DNA of 46,013 nucleotides, from contig JBDRHL010000206.1 in assembly GCA_043816955.1 (NCBI GenBank), positions 1 through 46,013 on the forward strand, written 5' to 3'. The DNA comes from JBDRHL01 sp043816955 (GTDB lineage Bacteria > Planctomycetota > Phycisphaerae > Sedimentisphaerales > CAYZTY01). Positions within the stretch are counted from its first letter, which is position 1. The number at the start of each line of letters is the position of its first letter. The notes beneath the pieces are model-generated. The model ran no database searches and was not told the DNA's origin. It saw only the letters and a list, made by a program, of their open reading frames with translations. Position numbers and translations under genes: made by a program. Of the stretch, positions 1 through 6,523 are shown in pieces.

Positions 1-523
1 TTTTTATCGACTACTACAGCAGGCAGTATCTGTGGAGCCGATGACTTACGGACGGCTTCTCAAACATGAGCGACAGCCAAAATCTGAAATGCACAATATA
101 TAGAGCCAACTGGAGCTAAGGAGATACCCCCTTAATAATATTCTACCCCCCCCTGCAATTTCAAGTAATAATTACAAGAAAATCTCGGTTTTATTGAAAA
201 TTTTCCAGATTTTCCTGATACAATTGCTGGGAGATTTTGATATTGTTGTGGCATTGCGGGCTTACATCGTGGCATTGGAAAGAGAAGGAATAGCGGGAAA
301 AGGCCGAAAAGCGTGTTTTTGCGCTAAAAGCGGGCATTGAAAGGTTTACTCCGAGGCAAAGTAAGCTTACTCCGTCGCAAAGTCAGCATGACCCGTGACA
401 GAGTAAGTGTGACCTGAGGCAAAGTCAACTTACTTTGTGCCGGATTAAATGGTTTAAAAGTCGCCATCGGGGTGGATAAGGAATTTTATAGAAGAGTTAT
501 TTTTTTGAAAGGATTTTTAAAAT
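1..523. other. Gene-poor left edge
   Basis: No convincing gene is visible. Short open stretches near the first 120 bases end in stops within about 20 codons and may be the tail of something outside the window. The only clear structure is the set of degenerate repeats at 345-437. The stretch ends where a truncated ceramidase-like reading frame begins at 524, so a rearrangement junction probably lies close to 520. Confidence 0.5.
345..437. repeat. Four degenerate ~21-bp direct repeats
   Basis: Units of the form TTACTCCGAGGCAAAGTAAG recur at about 346, 367, 389 and 410 with a 21-22 bp period, sharing a GRCAAAGTMA-like core, and a partial inverted copy (ACTTTGTGCC) closes the array. A two-helical-turn period suggests protein binding, for example multiple transposase sites at the end of a lost insertion sequence. 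No transposase gene is present, so this function is an inference. Confidence 0.45.
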
Positions 524-745
524 GGCGAGATATTTTGTGAATTTGGCATGGCTATAAAGCACCACTCTCCTGCAAAGCACACCCTGGTACTTGAACTGGC
601 CAACGATGCGATAGGGTACATACCAACCATTGAACCCTTTGAACAAGGCGGCTATGAGCCTGCGACCGGCAGCACAATGTACCAGCCCGGAGCCGGCGAA
701 AAATTGGTCCGCTCAGCCCTTAATCAACTGAATAATCTCTTTTGA
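524..745 (+). pseudogene. C-terminal fragment of a ceramidase-like hydrolase
   Basis: An in-frame stretch after a stop at 518-520 reads GEIFCEFGMAIKHHSP, LANDAIGYIPT, EQGGYE and PGAGEKLV. This resembles the C-terminal end of neutral/alkaline ceramidase-like hydrolases, where 'GE.F.E.G..IK..SP', 'N...GYIPT' and 'GAGE' are characteristic. Only about 73 residues remain of a protein normally 400-700 residues long, so the 5' part has been lost. The ATG at 548 lies inside the homologous region and has no convincing ribosome site, which argues against a short functional gene. It probably marks the chromosomal side of the window. Confidence 0.6.
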
Positions 746-791
746 TCAAAATGCTTATAGTACCCTGCTTCACACTACTACCACAATTTCC

Positions 792-821
792 TTGACAAAA
801 CCACGCATAAAAATGTCTAAT
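792..821 (+). promoter_or_regulatory. tRNA promoter
   Basis: A perfect TTGACA (792-797) is followed by an 18-bp spacer and TCTAAT (816-821), a 5/6 match to TATAAT. The predicted start, about seven bases further on, lies just before the tRNA 5' end at 833. The housekeeping-sigma form supports a bacterial host. Confidence 0.75.
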
Positions 822-832
822 ATAAATAATAG

Positions 833-906
833 GGGCGATTAGCTCAGTTGGCTAGAGCGCACGGATCACACCCGTGAGGCCGCCGGTTCGAGTCCGGCAT
901 CGCCCA
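833..906 (+). tRNA. tRNA-Val (CAC)
   Basis: A complete cloverleaf is visible: acceptor GGGCGAT pairs with ATCGCCC, D arm GCTC/GAGC, anticodon stem CACGG/CCGTG with loop ATCACAC (anticodon CAC, reading GUG), and T arm GCCGG/CCGGC around TTCGAGT. The discriminator is A906 and CCA is not encoded. tRNA 3' ends are common integration sites, and an excisionase-like gene follows, but no second copy of the tRNA end was found in the window. Confidence 0.95.
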
Positions 907-913
907 ATTAGAT

Positions 914-949
914 AACCCCATATAAGTCAAAGAGTTATATGGGGTTTTT
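914..949 (+). terminator. tRNA terminator
   Basis: A perfect 12-bp inverted repeat (AACCCCATATAA at 914-925, TTATATGGGGTT at 935-946) with a 9-nt loop runs into a T5 tract. It sits 8 nt after the tRNA and is a textbook intrinsic terminator. Confidence 0.9.
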
Positions 950-983
950 GTTTGTGGAAAAATTAAATATTGAATTAATCGCA

Positions 984-1262
984 TTATTCTTTGTGCAGAA
1001 TTTGTGCAGAATGGAGTTTTCGGGGGCGGCCTTTACCCCGTTTTTGATCCCCATTTGCGATGAGTATATCCAATTCTCCTTTGTCAAAAGCAAAGTGTCC
1101 CGCAAGTTTTTTGGGGTGTAATGCCCCTCTCTTGATCAGTCGGTATATGGCTCGCTCAGGTCGTGCCAACCCCAACCGATCAAGACCGAGATAGGTAACA
1201 GCCTCGTGCATCCAAAGGATCGCAGCTCTTTCCGGTTTGTCTTTTACTGTTATGTTTTCCAT
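984..1262 (-). CDS. Excisionase-like helix-turn-helix protein
   Basis: A 92-residue basic protein. Residues ~18-70 (EAVTYLGL...RPERAIYRLIKRGALHPKKLAGHFAFDKGELD) have the layout of the MerR/excisionase-type HTH (HTH_17), in which a recognition helix is followed by a small wing ending in 'F...ELD..I'. The tail is Lys/Arg-rich. The ATG at 1262 has only a weak AGG upstream. It lies next to tRNA-Val, the usual place for the excisionase of an integrative element, but no integrase gene accompanies it. A repressor or copy-control role for the neighbouring replication genes is equally possible. Confidence 0.6.
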   Translation of the reverse strand: MENITVKDKPERAAILWMHEAVTYLGLDRLGLARPERAIYRLIKRGALHPKKLAGHFAFDKGELDILIANGDQKRGKGRPRKLHSAQILHKE

Positions 1263-1302
1263 AATAGCCTATTTTCAGATTTTAAGATTTGTTTAACTTT
1301 TA

Positions 1303-1539
1303 CTATGAATCATTTTCTCGAAGTCGTACATATTTGTAGGCCTCGTTTGCAACCAACGCGACTTTAGGAATATCTTCGATGTTAAAGCTGTTTGTGTATT
1401 TCCAATCTTCGCCTTCTTTGTAAGCCTTAGTGATTGTTACAGAATAAAACTTGACCGTTTCGCTCTCTACTGTTTTGGTTTTTGCCCAGATGCTTGCTGA
1501 TACCGGGCCACAAATGAATTTCTTTTCTGGCTTTCGCAT
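1303..1539 (-). CDS. Small orphan protein, KFxxGxVxxxIW family (copy 1)
   Basis: A 78-residue protein of unknown function. It shares the pattern 'KF..G.V.A.IW......V.......YK...W...SFN..DIP.....' with the products at 7259 and 8481, so the element has three members of the family. Small proteins with this layout are, from memory, frequent on plasmids and integrative elements; the alternating strands followed by a C-terminal helix could suit a small nucleic-acid-binding fold, but that is a guess. I chose ATG 1539 because TTGGAGA lies 9 nt upstream; a longer reading from TTG 1554 would use that ribosome site as codons. It probably shares a transcript with the HTH gene downstream. Confidence 0.65.
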   Translation of the reverse strand: MRKPEKKFICGPVSASIWAKTKTVESETVKFYSVTITKAYKEGEDWKYTNSFNIEDIPKVALVANEAYKYVRLRENDS

Positions 1540-1624
1540 TGTGATATTCTCCAATCAGACTTTTAATATTTACGATATTGAAAACAAGTCAGCTTGAAAC
1601 AGTGTTTCTCCAGGGAGGTAAGCT

Positions 1625-1704
1625 AATTGGTCTAATCGAGAAAACCGGCCAGCTTCAATTGGTATTGTGCTCGGGGTAAATGCTTGTTGTTGATTAGACC
1701 AATT
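1625..1704. promoter_or_regulatory. Long inverted repeat in a divergent intergenic region
   Basis: AATTGGTCTAATC (1625-1637) recurs as its exact reverse complement at 1692-1704, flanked by AGC/GCT, with 54 bp between. It lies in the 415-bp gene-free stretch between the minus-strand small gene starting at 1539 and the plus-strand gene starting near 1955. Paired operator sites for the adjacent HTH protein are the simplest reading. The rest of 1540-1954 is AT-rich with no gene that I can support. Confidence 0.5.
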
Positions 1705-1954
1705 GGCTCTATTTCTGTGCTTGTTTTTTGTTTCCATATTATGCCTCACTGGCTTCTGTTTGATTGATTCTGTCTCTGTAGACTAAAGTGCCAGTTCGAA
1801 CCGTTTAATTTCACTTTTGGGAATCTTTTTGCAGATTTTTTGTTTTTCTTACTGAAACAGCCCCTAAAGCTAAATATTTTTGATTTTTTTTGGTGTTTGT
1901 GAAATTACAAAGGTCGTTCTGCCTCTTTATGTTACAGGGGAATGGTAGAAAATA

Positions 1955-2902
1955 ATGTTAATTGGAATTTGGGAGATAATGGTTATGGGTTTTAGATTGC
2001 AAAAAGGCGATTATAAGATTGTTGAGTGTCTTGCAGAATACAGAATCCTTACCATGACCCAACTTGCAGTACTCTTACAGAAGAATAAGCCGGTAATTAG
2101 GAAACGTTTCCGCGATCTCAAAAAGGAAGGATTAATAAAAGTAACCGATAATGAGTTTGGGCGGAATTTTGGCCGGCCTGAAGAACTGCTGGGATTAAGT
2201 GAGGAAGGGGTTGACGTTCTCAGGGAAAACAATCTCATCGGTAAGGATGTACCATATGAAAGTGTTGGTCCCGTAAGCACTCGTCTTATTGACCATCAAC
2301 TTTTGATGAACTGGTTCAGAATACATCTCAATCAGGTTGAGATGGTGCTTCCCAGGTTGAGTATCAGACTTCTGGCTCATAATTCACCCTTTGTGCCGCG
2401 AAATCCGGATAGTCGTGTAATTACAACTGATTGTTCACCAATTGGCCGCAGAACTGTACGCCATGTCAGATTCACACCGGATGCTGTGATTGCAGCTACC
2501 GATACAATTCAGGCCAAAACTGTGCTGTATTTTCTTGAGGCCGATTGCGGGACCGAAACATTATCCAGTCCGCAACGGGACATGTCTGACATTCGCCAGA
2601 AGATACTCAATTATCAGTGGTATTTTCAGAGCCTGAAATATAAGCGGTATGAAAATATATTCAAAGTTCCCTATTTAGAAGGCTTTCGTGTACTTTTCCT
2701 CACAAAAACAACCGGGCGGCTGGCAGCTTTATGCAAATTGACACAGGAGATGCAGCCATCGCATTTTGTCTGGCTGACAGAACAGGAACGTATGTTTGAC
2801 GATGGTATCTCCTGGAAAATCTGGGCAAGGGGCGGTAATCTTCAGGTTATGCAGCACTCTATGATTGGCAGTTTGTGTTGCCGGGCACCTTTGCCTTCTT
2901 AG
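1955..2902 (+). CDS. Replication-relaxation family protein
   Basis: A protein of up to 315 residues whose N-terminal third is a winged helix (LTMTQLAVLLQKNKPVIRKR, then L..GLI.V, then a GRP...LLGLSEEGVDVL wing), followed by 'LIDHQLLMNWFRIHL' and a mixed region ending 'F..LTEQERMF'. This is the layout of the replication-relaxation family (PF13814) of plasmids and integrative elements, thought to relax or mobilise plasmid DNA before replication. Alternative starts are ATG 1979 and ATG 1985; GGGAG at 1971-1975 fits 1985 best. The 3' end overlaps that of the convergent Orc1/Cdc6 gene by 4 bp, forming a replication module. Confidence 0.75.
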   Translation: MLIGIWEIMVMGFRLQKGDYKIVECLAEYRILTMTQLAVLLQKNKPVIRKRFRDLKKEGLIKVTDNEFGRNFGRPEELLGLSEEGVDVLRENNLIGKDVPYESVGPVSTRLIDHQLLMNWFRIHLNQVEMVLPRLSIRLLAHNSPFVPRNPDSRVITTDCSPIGRRTVRHVRFTPDAVIAATDTIQAKTVLYFLEADCGTETLSSPQRDMSDIRQKILNYQWYFQSLKYKRYENIFKVPYLEGFRVLFLTKTTGRLAALCKLTQEMQPSHFVWLTEQERMFDDGISWKIWARGGNLQVMQHSMIGSLCCRAPLPS

Positions 2903-4152
2903 TTATGTGTCTGCATTTCAAAGTTCAGCAGAATCTCGCCATATATCTTGTCTATCAATTCGTGTGGCAAATCAAGTACGATCTCGCGGGTTCGTCCGTA
3001 TCTGCCGCGGGAAAGCACCCGGCTGCGGAGTAGTGAGTAGATATCCAGTTCAGATATCAAATCGCCGAAGGCACGACCGGTCAGTGGTCGTAGTTTGGCC
3101 TTAGTGCAAAATGCTTTGTAGGCGTCATAAGTTTCACCGGTGCCTACGGAACCTTTTTGGTTTTGGCGTGTTGCATCAACAACGGCGGCCATGGCAGCCT
3201 GTAATTGTGCCGGTGCAGAACGCAGTAATGTTAGATAGCGATCCTGATCGAGTTGGGTAGCAGCCTTATCGACCATATCAAGAGTAAGCTTTGTGCCTGC
3301 TTTCTCAGCCAGATAAGCACTCTTTGCCAACAGGGCAACCGCCCTGCGTGCATCACCGTGGTCACGGCTGGCCATAGCAGCAATCTTTTCGACTACACCC
3401 TGCTCGATAGCCTTTGCCTGCAAAGCTTTTTCTACGCGGATTCGGAGAATGTGCTGCAGGTCGATGGCATTGTAGGGTTTGAAGATCAATTCATTTAGTT
3501 TCAGAAATGATTTCACCCTGGGATCTAAGTGATCGGGCCAGTCCAGACGGTTCGATACGAATACCAGGATAAGTTTGGCAGGTATCTTTTGAGGCAGCCT
3601 TCTTACTAAAAATGTCATGAAGTTATCTTTGTCGCGGCGTACATTATCAACTTCATCAATAAAAAGAATCAGGTAGCCATGGTAGTCAGCCAGCTTTGTT
3701 TCAATTCTGATCATCATTTCTTCAAGCGATATTCCTTTCTGGTATCGCTTGCTTGCATTCAGTAAACAGGCCAGATCGTTCAGGGCTCGAAAGCACGGTC
3801 TTGGATTAGACAAATCCAGATGTTCATGGCGAATGGGTATGTTTTTAGCAACGCACATCTCAGAGAGCAGGTTAAGGAAATAACTCAAAGTCAGAGTTTT
3901 GCCTGTTCCCGTTTTGCCCCATATAGCCAGGTGACAGGGATGATCGCCACGCAGGATTGCTGCGAAATGACTGCTGAGTTCCTGTATCTCAGCATCACGA
4001 ACATTAGCGTTAAATATCTTTTCAAGTACGGCCAATTGCTCAGCTTTTATGAGCTGTTCATCATCCAGGAATCGCCGATTCTTTATGATTGCACAGCCGA
4101 CCATATGCTGAATCTGGCTGACTATTTTCGTGCGAACACTGGTTGTTTCCAT
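2899..4152 (-). CDS. Archaeal-type Orc1/Cdc6 replication initiator
   Basis: A 417-residue AAA+ ATPase. Visible motifs are Walker A GKTGTGKT (79-86), Walker B LILFIDEVD (161-169), sensor 1 VFVSNRLD (197-204), 'DPRVKSFLKLNELIFKPYNA' (210-229), which matches the archaeal Orc1 signature after sensor 1, and sensor 2 GDARRAVALL (266-275). The C-terminal winged helix (about 310-410) has TYDAYKAFC, PLTGRAFGDLISELD and SRGRYGRTREI, as in archaeal Orc1/Cdc6. In archaea and eukaryotes these proteins bind origin recognition boxes and load the MCM helicase; bacteria normally use DnaA. The lid and wHTH match Orc1/Cdc6 rather than DnaA, IstB or TniB. ORB-like sites lie within 420 bp upstream of its start, so it is very likely the element's replication initiator. 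Confidence 0.88.
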   Translation of the reverse strand: METTSVRTKIVSQIQHMVGCAIIKNRRFLDDEQLIKAEQLAVLEKIFNANVRDAEIQELSSHFAAILRGDHPCHLAIWGKTGTGKTLTLSYFLNLLSEMCVAKNIPIRHEHLDLSNPRPCFRALNDLACLLNASKRYQKGISLEEMMIRIETKLADYHGYLILFIDEVDNVRRDKDNFMTFLVRRLPQKIPAKLILVFVSNRLDWPDHLDPRVKSFLKLNELIFKPYNAIDLQHILRIRVEKALQAKAIEQGVVEKIAAMASRDHGDARRAVALLAKSAYLAEKAGTKLTLDMVDKAATQLDQDRYLTLLRSAPAQLQAAMAAVVDATRQNQKGSVGTGETYDAYKAFCTKAKLRPLTGRAFGDLISELDIYSLLRSRVLSRGRYGRTREIVLDLPHELIDKIYGEILLNFEMQTHN

Positions 4153-4243
4153 GCGAAAATCACCTGCATATGCGTTTACTGGAAGAGCTACTATAAAAAG
4201 CTTTTGTTTTGAAAACTCAACATAAAATCCAAGTCAACATAAC

Positions 4244-4266
4244 GGGGGAGTAGTTTTCCAGTGGAA
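4244..4266 (-). promoter_or_regulatory. ORB-like origin element 1
   Basis: Read on the minus strand this is TTCCACTGGAAA followed by ACTACT and CCCCC. The TTCCASTGGAAA dyad is, from memory, the core of archaeal origin recognition boxes and mini-ORBs, which also carry a homopolymeric G/C string next to the dyad. It lies 92 bp upstream of the Orc1/Cdc6 start and matches element 2 at 19 of 23 positions in the opposite orientation. The C-run here is on the strand where archaeal ORBs, as I recall them, carry G, so it is a variant and not an exact match. Confidence 0.65.
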
Positions 4267-4391
4267 CCTGGAAAAATGCTTTTGGGAAGTGTCTGTTTTT
4301 ATTGCTTTTTACCTGTTGTTACTGCCAGGTGAAATGGTCTTCGCACAGCCACTTTATAAGGATTTATAAGCGTCGTCTTTTAGTAGTAGTA

Positions 4392-4515
4392 ATACCAAAT
4401 TTAGTTATTGATTGCCGATTGTCTCAGCCTACGGTACCCGAAAAAACCGGTGTTGAGACCTTTCCAATCGGTATTCTATGCAATTCTTTCGGCAACTTTT
4501 AACTATAATTGGTAT
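4392..4515. repeat. ~124-bp imperfect palindrome between the ORB-like sites
   Basis: Nested arms are visible: ATACCAAATTTAGTT (4392) against AACTATAATTGGTAT (4501), CCGATT (4415) against AATCGG (4466), and GTCTCA (4421) against TGAGAC (4454). Direct copies of GTAGTAATA flank it on both sides. It could be a cruciform or unwinding element of the origin, or a small non-autonomous inverted-repeat transposon (MITE). Confidence 0.6.
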
Positions 4516-4558
4516 AAGTAGTAATAATACAAACATATCTATAATTCATTCTGGCCGG

Positions 4559-4581
4559 TTCCAGTGGAAATTTGCTCCCCC
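4559..4581 (+). promoter_or_regulatory. ORB-like origin element 2
   Basis: TTCCAGTGGAAA is followed by TTTGCT and a run of C (4577-4583). It is the inverted partner of the element at 4244-4266; together they flank the long palindrome. Both the dyad and the CT-CCCCC tail are conserved between copies while four other positions vary, as expected for a real binding site. Confidence 0.65.
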
Positions 4582-4682
4582 CCTCTGAGCGTAAATTGGC
4601 CTGTCTGGCCAGGCTATATTTCGGTTTTGTCCTGGGTGTTGGCAAGAGATTGGTGAATAAAATTGTACCCGATCTGCGTTCT

Positions 4683-4826
4683 AAATAGTAACATAAGTCC
4701 GTTTTAGGCCCTCAAATAGTAACATAAGTCTTGCCAAATAGTAACATAAGTACCCCCCAAACCGCTATTAGGTGCTCTAAATAGTAACATAAGTCTGTTC
4801 TGGAGCTTCTAAATAGTAACATAAGT
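4683..4826 (+). repeat. Five identical 16-bp iterons
   Basis: AAATAGTAACATAAGT occurs without mismatch at 4683, 4714, 4736, 4779 and 4811. Start-to-start distances of 31, 22, 43 and 32 bp are close to 3, 2, 4 and 3 turns of B-DNA, so all copies face the same side of the helix. This arrangement is typical of iteron arrays bound by a plasmid initiator. They lie about 0.1 kb beyond ORB-like element 2. Between 4827 and 5350 no supportable gene or further repeat was seen. Confidence 0.85.
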
Positions 4827-5350
4827 CAATTAGCGAAATCCACCTAACGCTATAGACCATAAGGTGTTATAAAGAGTTCACTAAGTCGAATATATATAGA
4901 TTTGTTAGTTATTGGTTTGAGTATTTGAAATAATATACTGATTTTGATTGATTTTGGTGGGTGAAATATGAGGTCTTGATACAGTAAAAATAAGCGTTAT
5001 TACGGGCATGTTTATCTGATCTGTCAGTGGCACTACCTGCTTGTTTTTTGTGCTGTATTGCGACTGTATTTTCCTCTGATTGGAGGTTGCTGATTACGGT
5101 TCTGACAGTTACTTTTGTAGTTGCCATATTGGCCCGGATCAGGTCTGTTTTTTTGTGAGTGTACTGGTGCCGTTTTGTGCTTGTATTTGCTATACTGCTG
5201 TCGCGGTTAGATACTCTATTTTGCTGTCACAATAAGCTTGTTTTATGAAAAGAATTTTTGGTTATTTTGCCAATGGATATGGGGTTGTTCCGGTACTGCG
5301 GTTGCATATTGATAATGTGATTTGTATAGGTATTCGCTCCGGCCCACGCA

Positions 5351-5416
5351 GACCTCTTATCGTAAAGCTTTACCCTTACGGGTCGGTCTTACGACCTAAA
5401 GCTTTATCGAGAGGTC
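5351..5416 (+). ncRNA. Three-way-junction structure, copy A
   Basis: Nested pairing: GACCTC/GAGGTC (5351/5411) closes the element, AAAGCTTTA/TAAAGCTTT (5364-5372/5397-5405) follows, and inside sit two hairpins with identical TTAC loops, CCC-TTAC-GGG (5373-5382) and GGTC-TTAC-GACC (5385-5396). Copy B at 5759-5831 has the same shape with compensatory base changes. Whether it acts as RNA or as single-stranded DNA is not known. Confidence 0.6.
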
Positions 5417-5444
5417 AGCTTGACGGGCCTTCGCTTAGGCCTTG

Positions 5445-5476
5445 TGGTGGTTCACATTCAAGCAGGTGAACCACCA
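5445..5476 (+). promoter_or_regulatory. Leader hairpin before the 5506 gene
   Basis: TGGTGGTTCA (5445-5454) pairs exactly with TGAACCACCA (5467-5476) around a 12-nt loop, 29 nt before the start codon. It has no T-run. Confidence 0.65.
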
Positions 5477-5505
5477 TATTGGCGAGTTCGACCGGAGGTA
5501 TTAAA

Positions 5506-5721
5506 ATGTTCAGAAAAGCTGATCTCCCGCCAGAGACGATTGTATTTGATATGGTACTGATGGATATCTTTGAGCAGTGGAGACATAATGTCATACAGAA
5601 CTGCGATAATATCAAGCCGGAACAGATAAACTGGTTAGATGCCTTCTGTTCTTATGTACGGGAAAGCCTTAAATACTTTGATAAAGCAGACAGGCTCAAA
5701 GAACCGCTTAAACCGCAATAA
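5506..5721 (+). CDS. Orphan small protein, FCSYV family (copy 1)
   Basis: A 71-residue, probably all-helical protein of unknown function. It shares 'W...F/LFCSYV...L..F.K..RL..L' with the products at 8801 and 11212, making a three-member family on this element. ATG 5506 is chosen for the GGAGG at 5494-5498; an in-frame TTG at 5479 lies upstream of that ribosome site. The gene is bracketed by the two three-way-junction structures, A upstream and B downstream. Confidence 0.65.
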   Translation: MFRKADLPPETIVFDMVLMDIFEQWRHNVIQNCDNIKPEQINWLDAFCSYVRESLKYFDKADRLKEPLKPQ

Positions 5722-5758
5722 GAGAAGTATTTATTTTTTTTGCTACGCTCAGGCTCAC

Positions 5759-5831
5759 GCAGACCCTCTATCGTAAATCTTTCCCCTTACGGGCCAGCCT
5801 TACGGCTTGAAAGATTTATCGAACGGTCTGC
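5759..5831 (+). ncRNA. Three-way-junction structure, copy B
   Basis: GCAGACC/GGTCTGC (5759/5825) closes the element, then AAATCTTTC/GAAAGATTT (5775-5783/5809-5817), enclosing CCC-TTAC-GGG (5784-5793) and AGCC-TTAC-GGCT (5796-5807). Relative to copy A, stem positions differ in matched pairs (G-C to T-A, A-T to C-G, T-A to C-G) while the TTAC loops are unchanged. That pattern is covariation and supports a selected structure. Confidence 0.62.
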
Positions 5832-5857
5832 TATACGAGCCTTCGCTTGCTACATTC

Positions 5858-5889
5858 GCAGCAGTTCGTCGGATTGGCCGAACTGCTGC
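5858..5889 (+). repeat. Perfect intergenic hairpin
   Basis: GCAGCAGTTCG (5858-5868) pairs without mismatch with CGAACTGCTGC (5879-5889) around a 10-nt loop. Unlike most hairpins in this region it has no intact gene directly downstream; an inverted pseudogene follows instead. Confidence 0.6.
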
Positions 5890-5947
5890 TTTGAAGAAGT
5901 TACGAAGCGTTAATCTTAGCATCGTTATTACGACCCTAAGAAGCTTC

Positions 5948-6475
5948 TTACTTCTGGTTCCCGTCTCTTCTGGCTTTTCTCTTCAAGTCTGGCAATCTCA
6001 CGCTATACCCTCTTATCCGCATAGTAACGCTTAGCCGGATAATACATATCATAATCAGCCATGCCCCAATCAAGAATTCCCATTGAAACACGCTTGATAA
6101 CTTGTACTTTGCCTTGTTCTTTTTCATATCGCTTATCATCACCAGTAATAATCTCATTTGTAAGCTCACCCTTGATTTGTCCGTCCCGTACCTTCCTTTG
6201 CCAGGCTCTACGTGCTTATCAAAATCACTCTTTGGAAAGGCCCCCAGTCAACTTTACCGCTCTCATCATATTCAGTGTAATCCACCTGTCTTAACCTTCA
6301 CAGGCAAGCACGAATAGAAGCTGCCAGTTCCATTAAAACCGCCAAACTCATCAGGCCTGCTTTTTTTCCCCCTTCATTGGGTCCCAAGCACTCCCATATC
6401 CCATGCTGTGTTCTCTCATGGCTACAGCGACTCATGTACCGAACCCTCATATACCTCAATTTCGTCTTGTTCCAT
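5948..6475 (-). pseudogene. Inverted decayed copy of the 6524 gene
   Basis: Read on the minus strand from ATG 6475 the sequence gives MEQDEIEVYEGS, matching MEQDESFEIYEG of the plus-strand gene at 6524. After stops and frame changes it recovers homology near the end: Y..KRYYADKRV, LEEKSQKRR against QRYLRAKRLQRD, LEEKSRKRQ. The flanking GTAATAACGA sequence after the gene is also shared. The two copies are head to head with starts only ~50 bp apart, so a local inverted duplication followed by decay of one copy is likely. Confidence 0.7.
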
Positions 6476-6478
6476 TAA

Positions 6479-6515
6479 CCTCCGCCTTGTCGAACGGGGT
6501 GTCGAAAGGCGGAGG
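6479..6515 (+). promoter_or_regulatory. Ribosome-site-sequestering hairpin
   Basis: CCTCCGCCTT (6479-6488) pairs exactly with AAGGCGGAGG (6506-6515). The 3' arm contains GGAGG, the ribosome site of the gene starting at 6524, so folding would block translation. Opening by a protein, small RNA or ribosome transit would switch the gene on. Confidence 0.6.
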
Positions 6516-6523
6516 TTCTAAAA

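Noticed and set aside
2899..4152. IstB/TniB transposition ATPase or DnaA
   Set aside because: The post-sensor-1 segment and the C-terminal winged helix follow Orc1/Cdc6, and no transposase is adjacent.
4683..4826. CRISPR array
   Set aside because: The 16-bp repeats are too short, the gaps (6-27 bp) are irregular, and no cas genes are present; helical phasing fits iterons better.
4909..5127. Minus-strand 72-codon frame
   Set aside because: No good ribosome site, low-complexity AT-rich end and no family resemblance; possible but not supported.
5245..5469. Plus-strand 74-codon frame
   Set aside because: It crosses the covarying structure A and the leader hairpin, which explain the sequence better.
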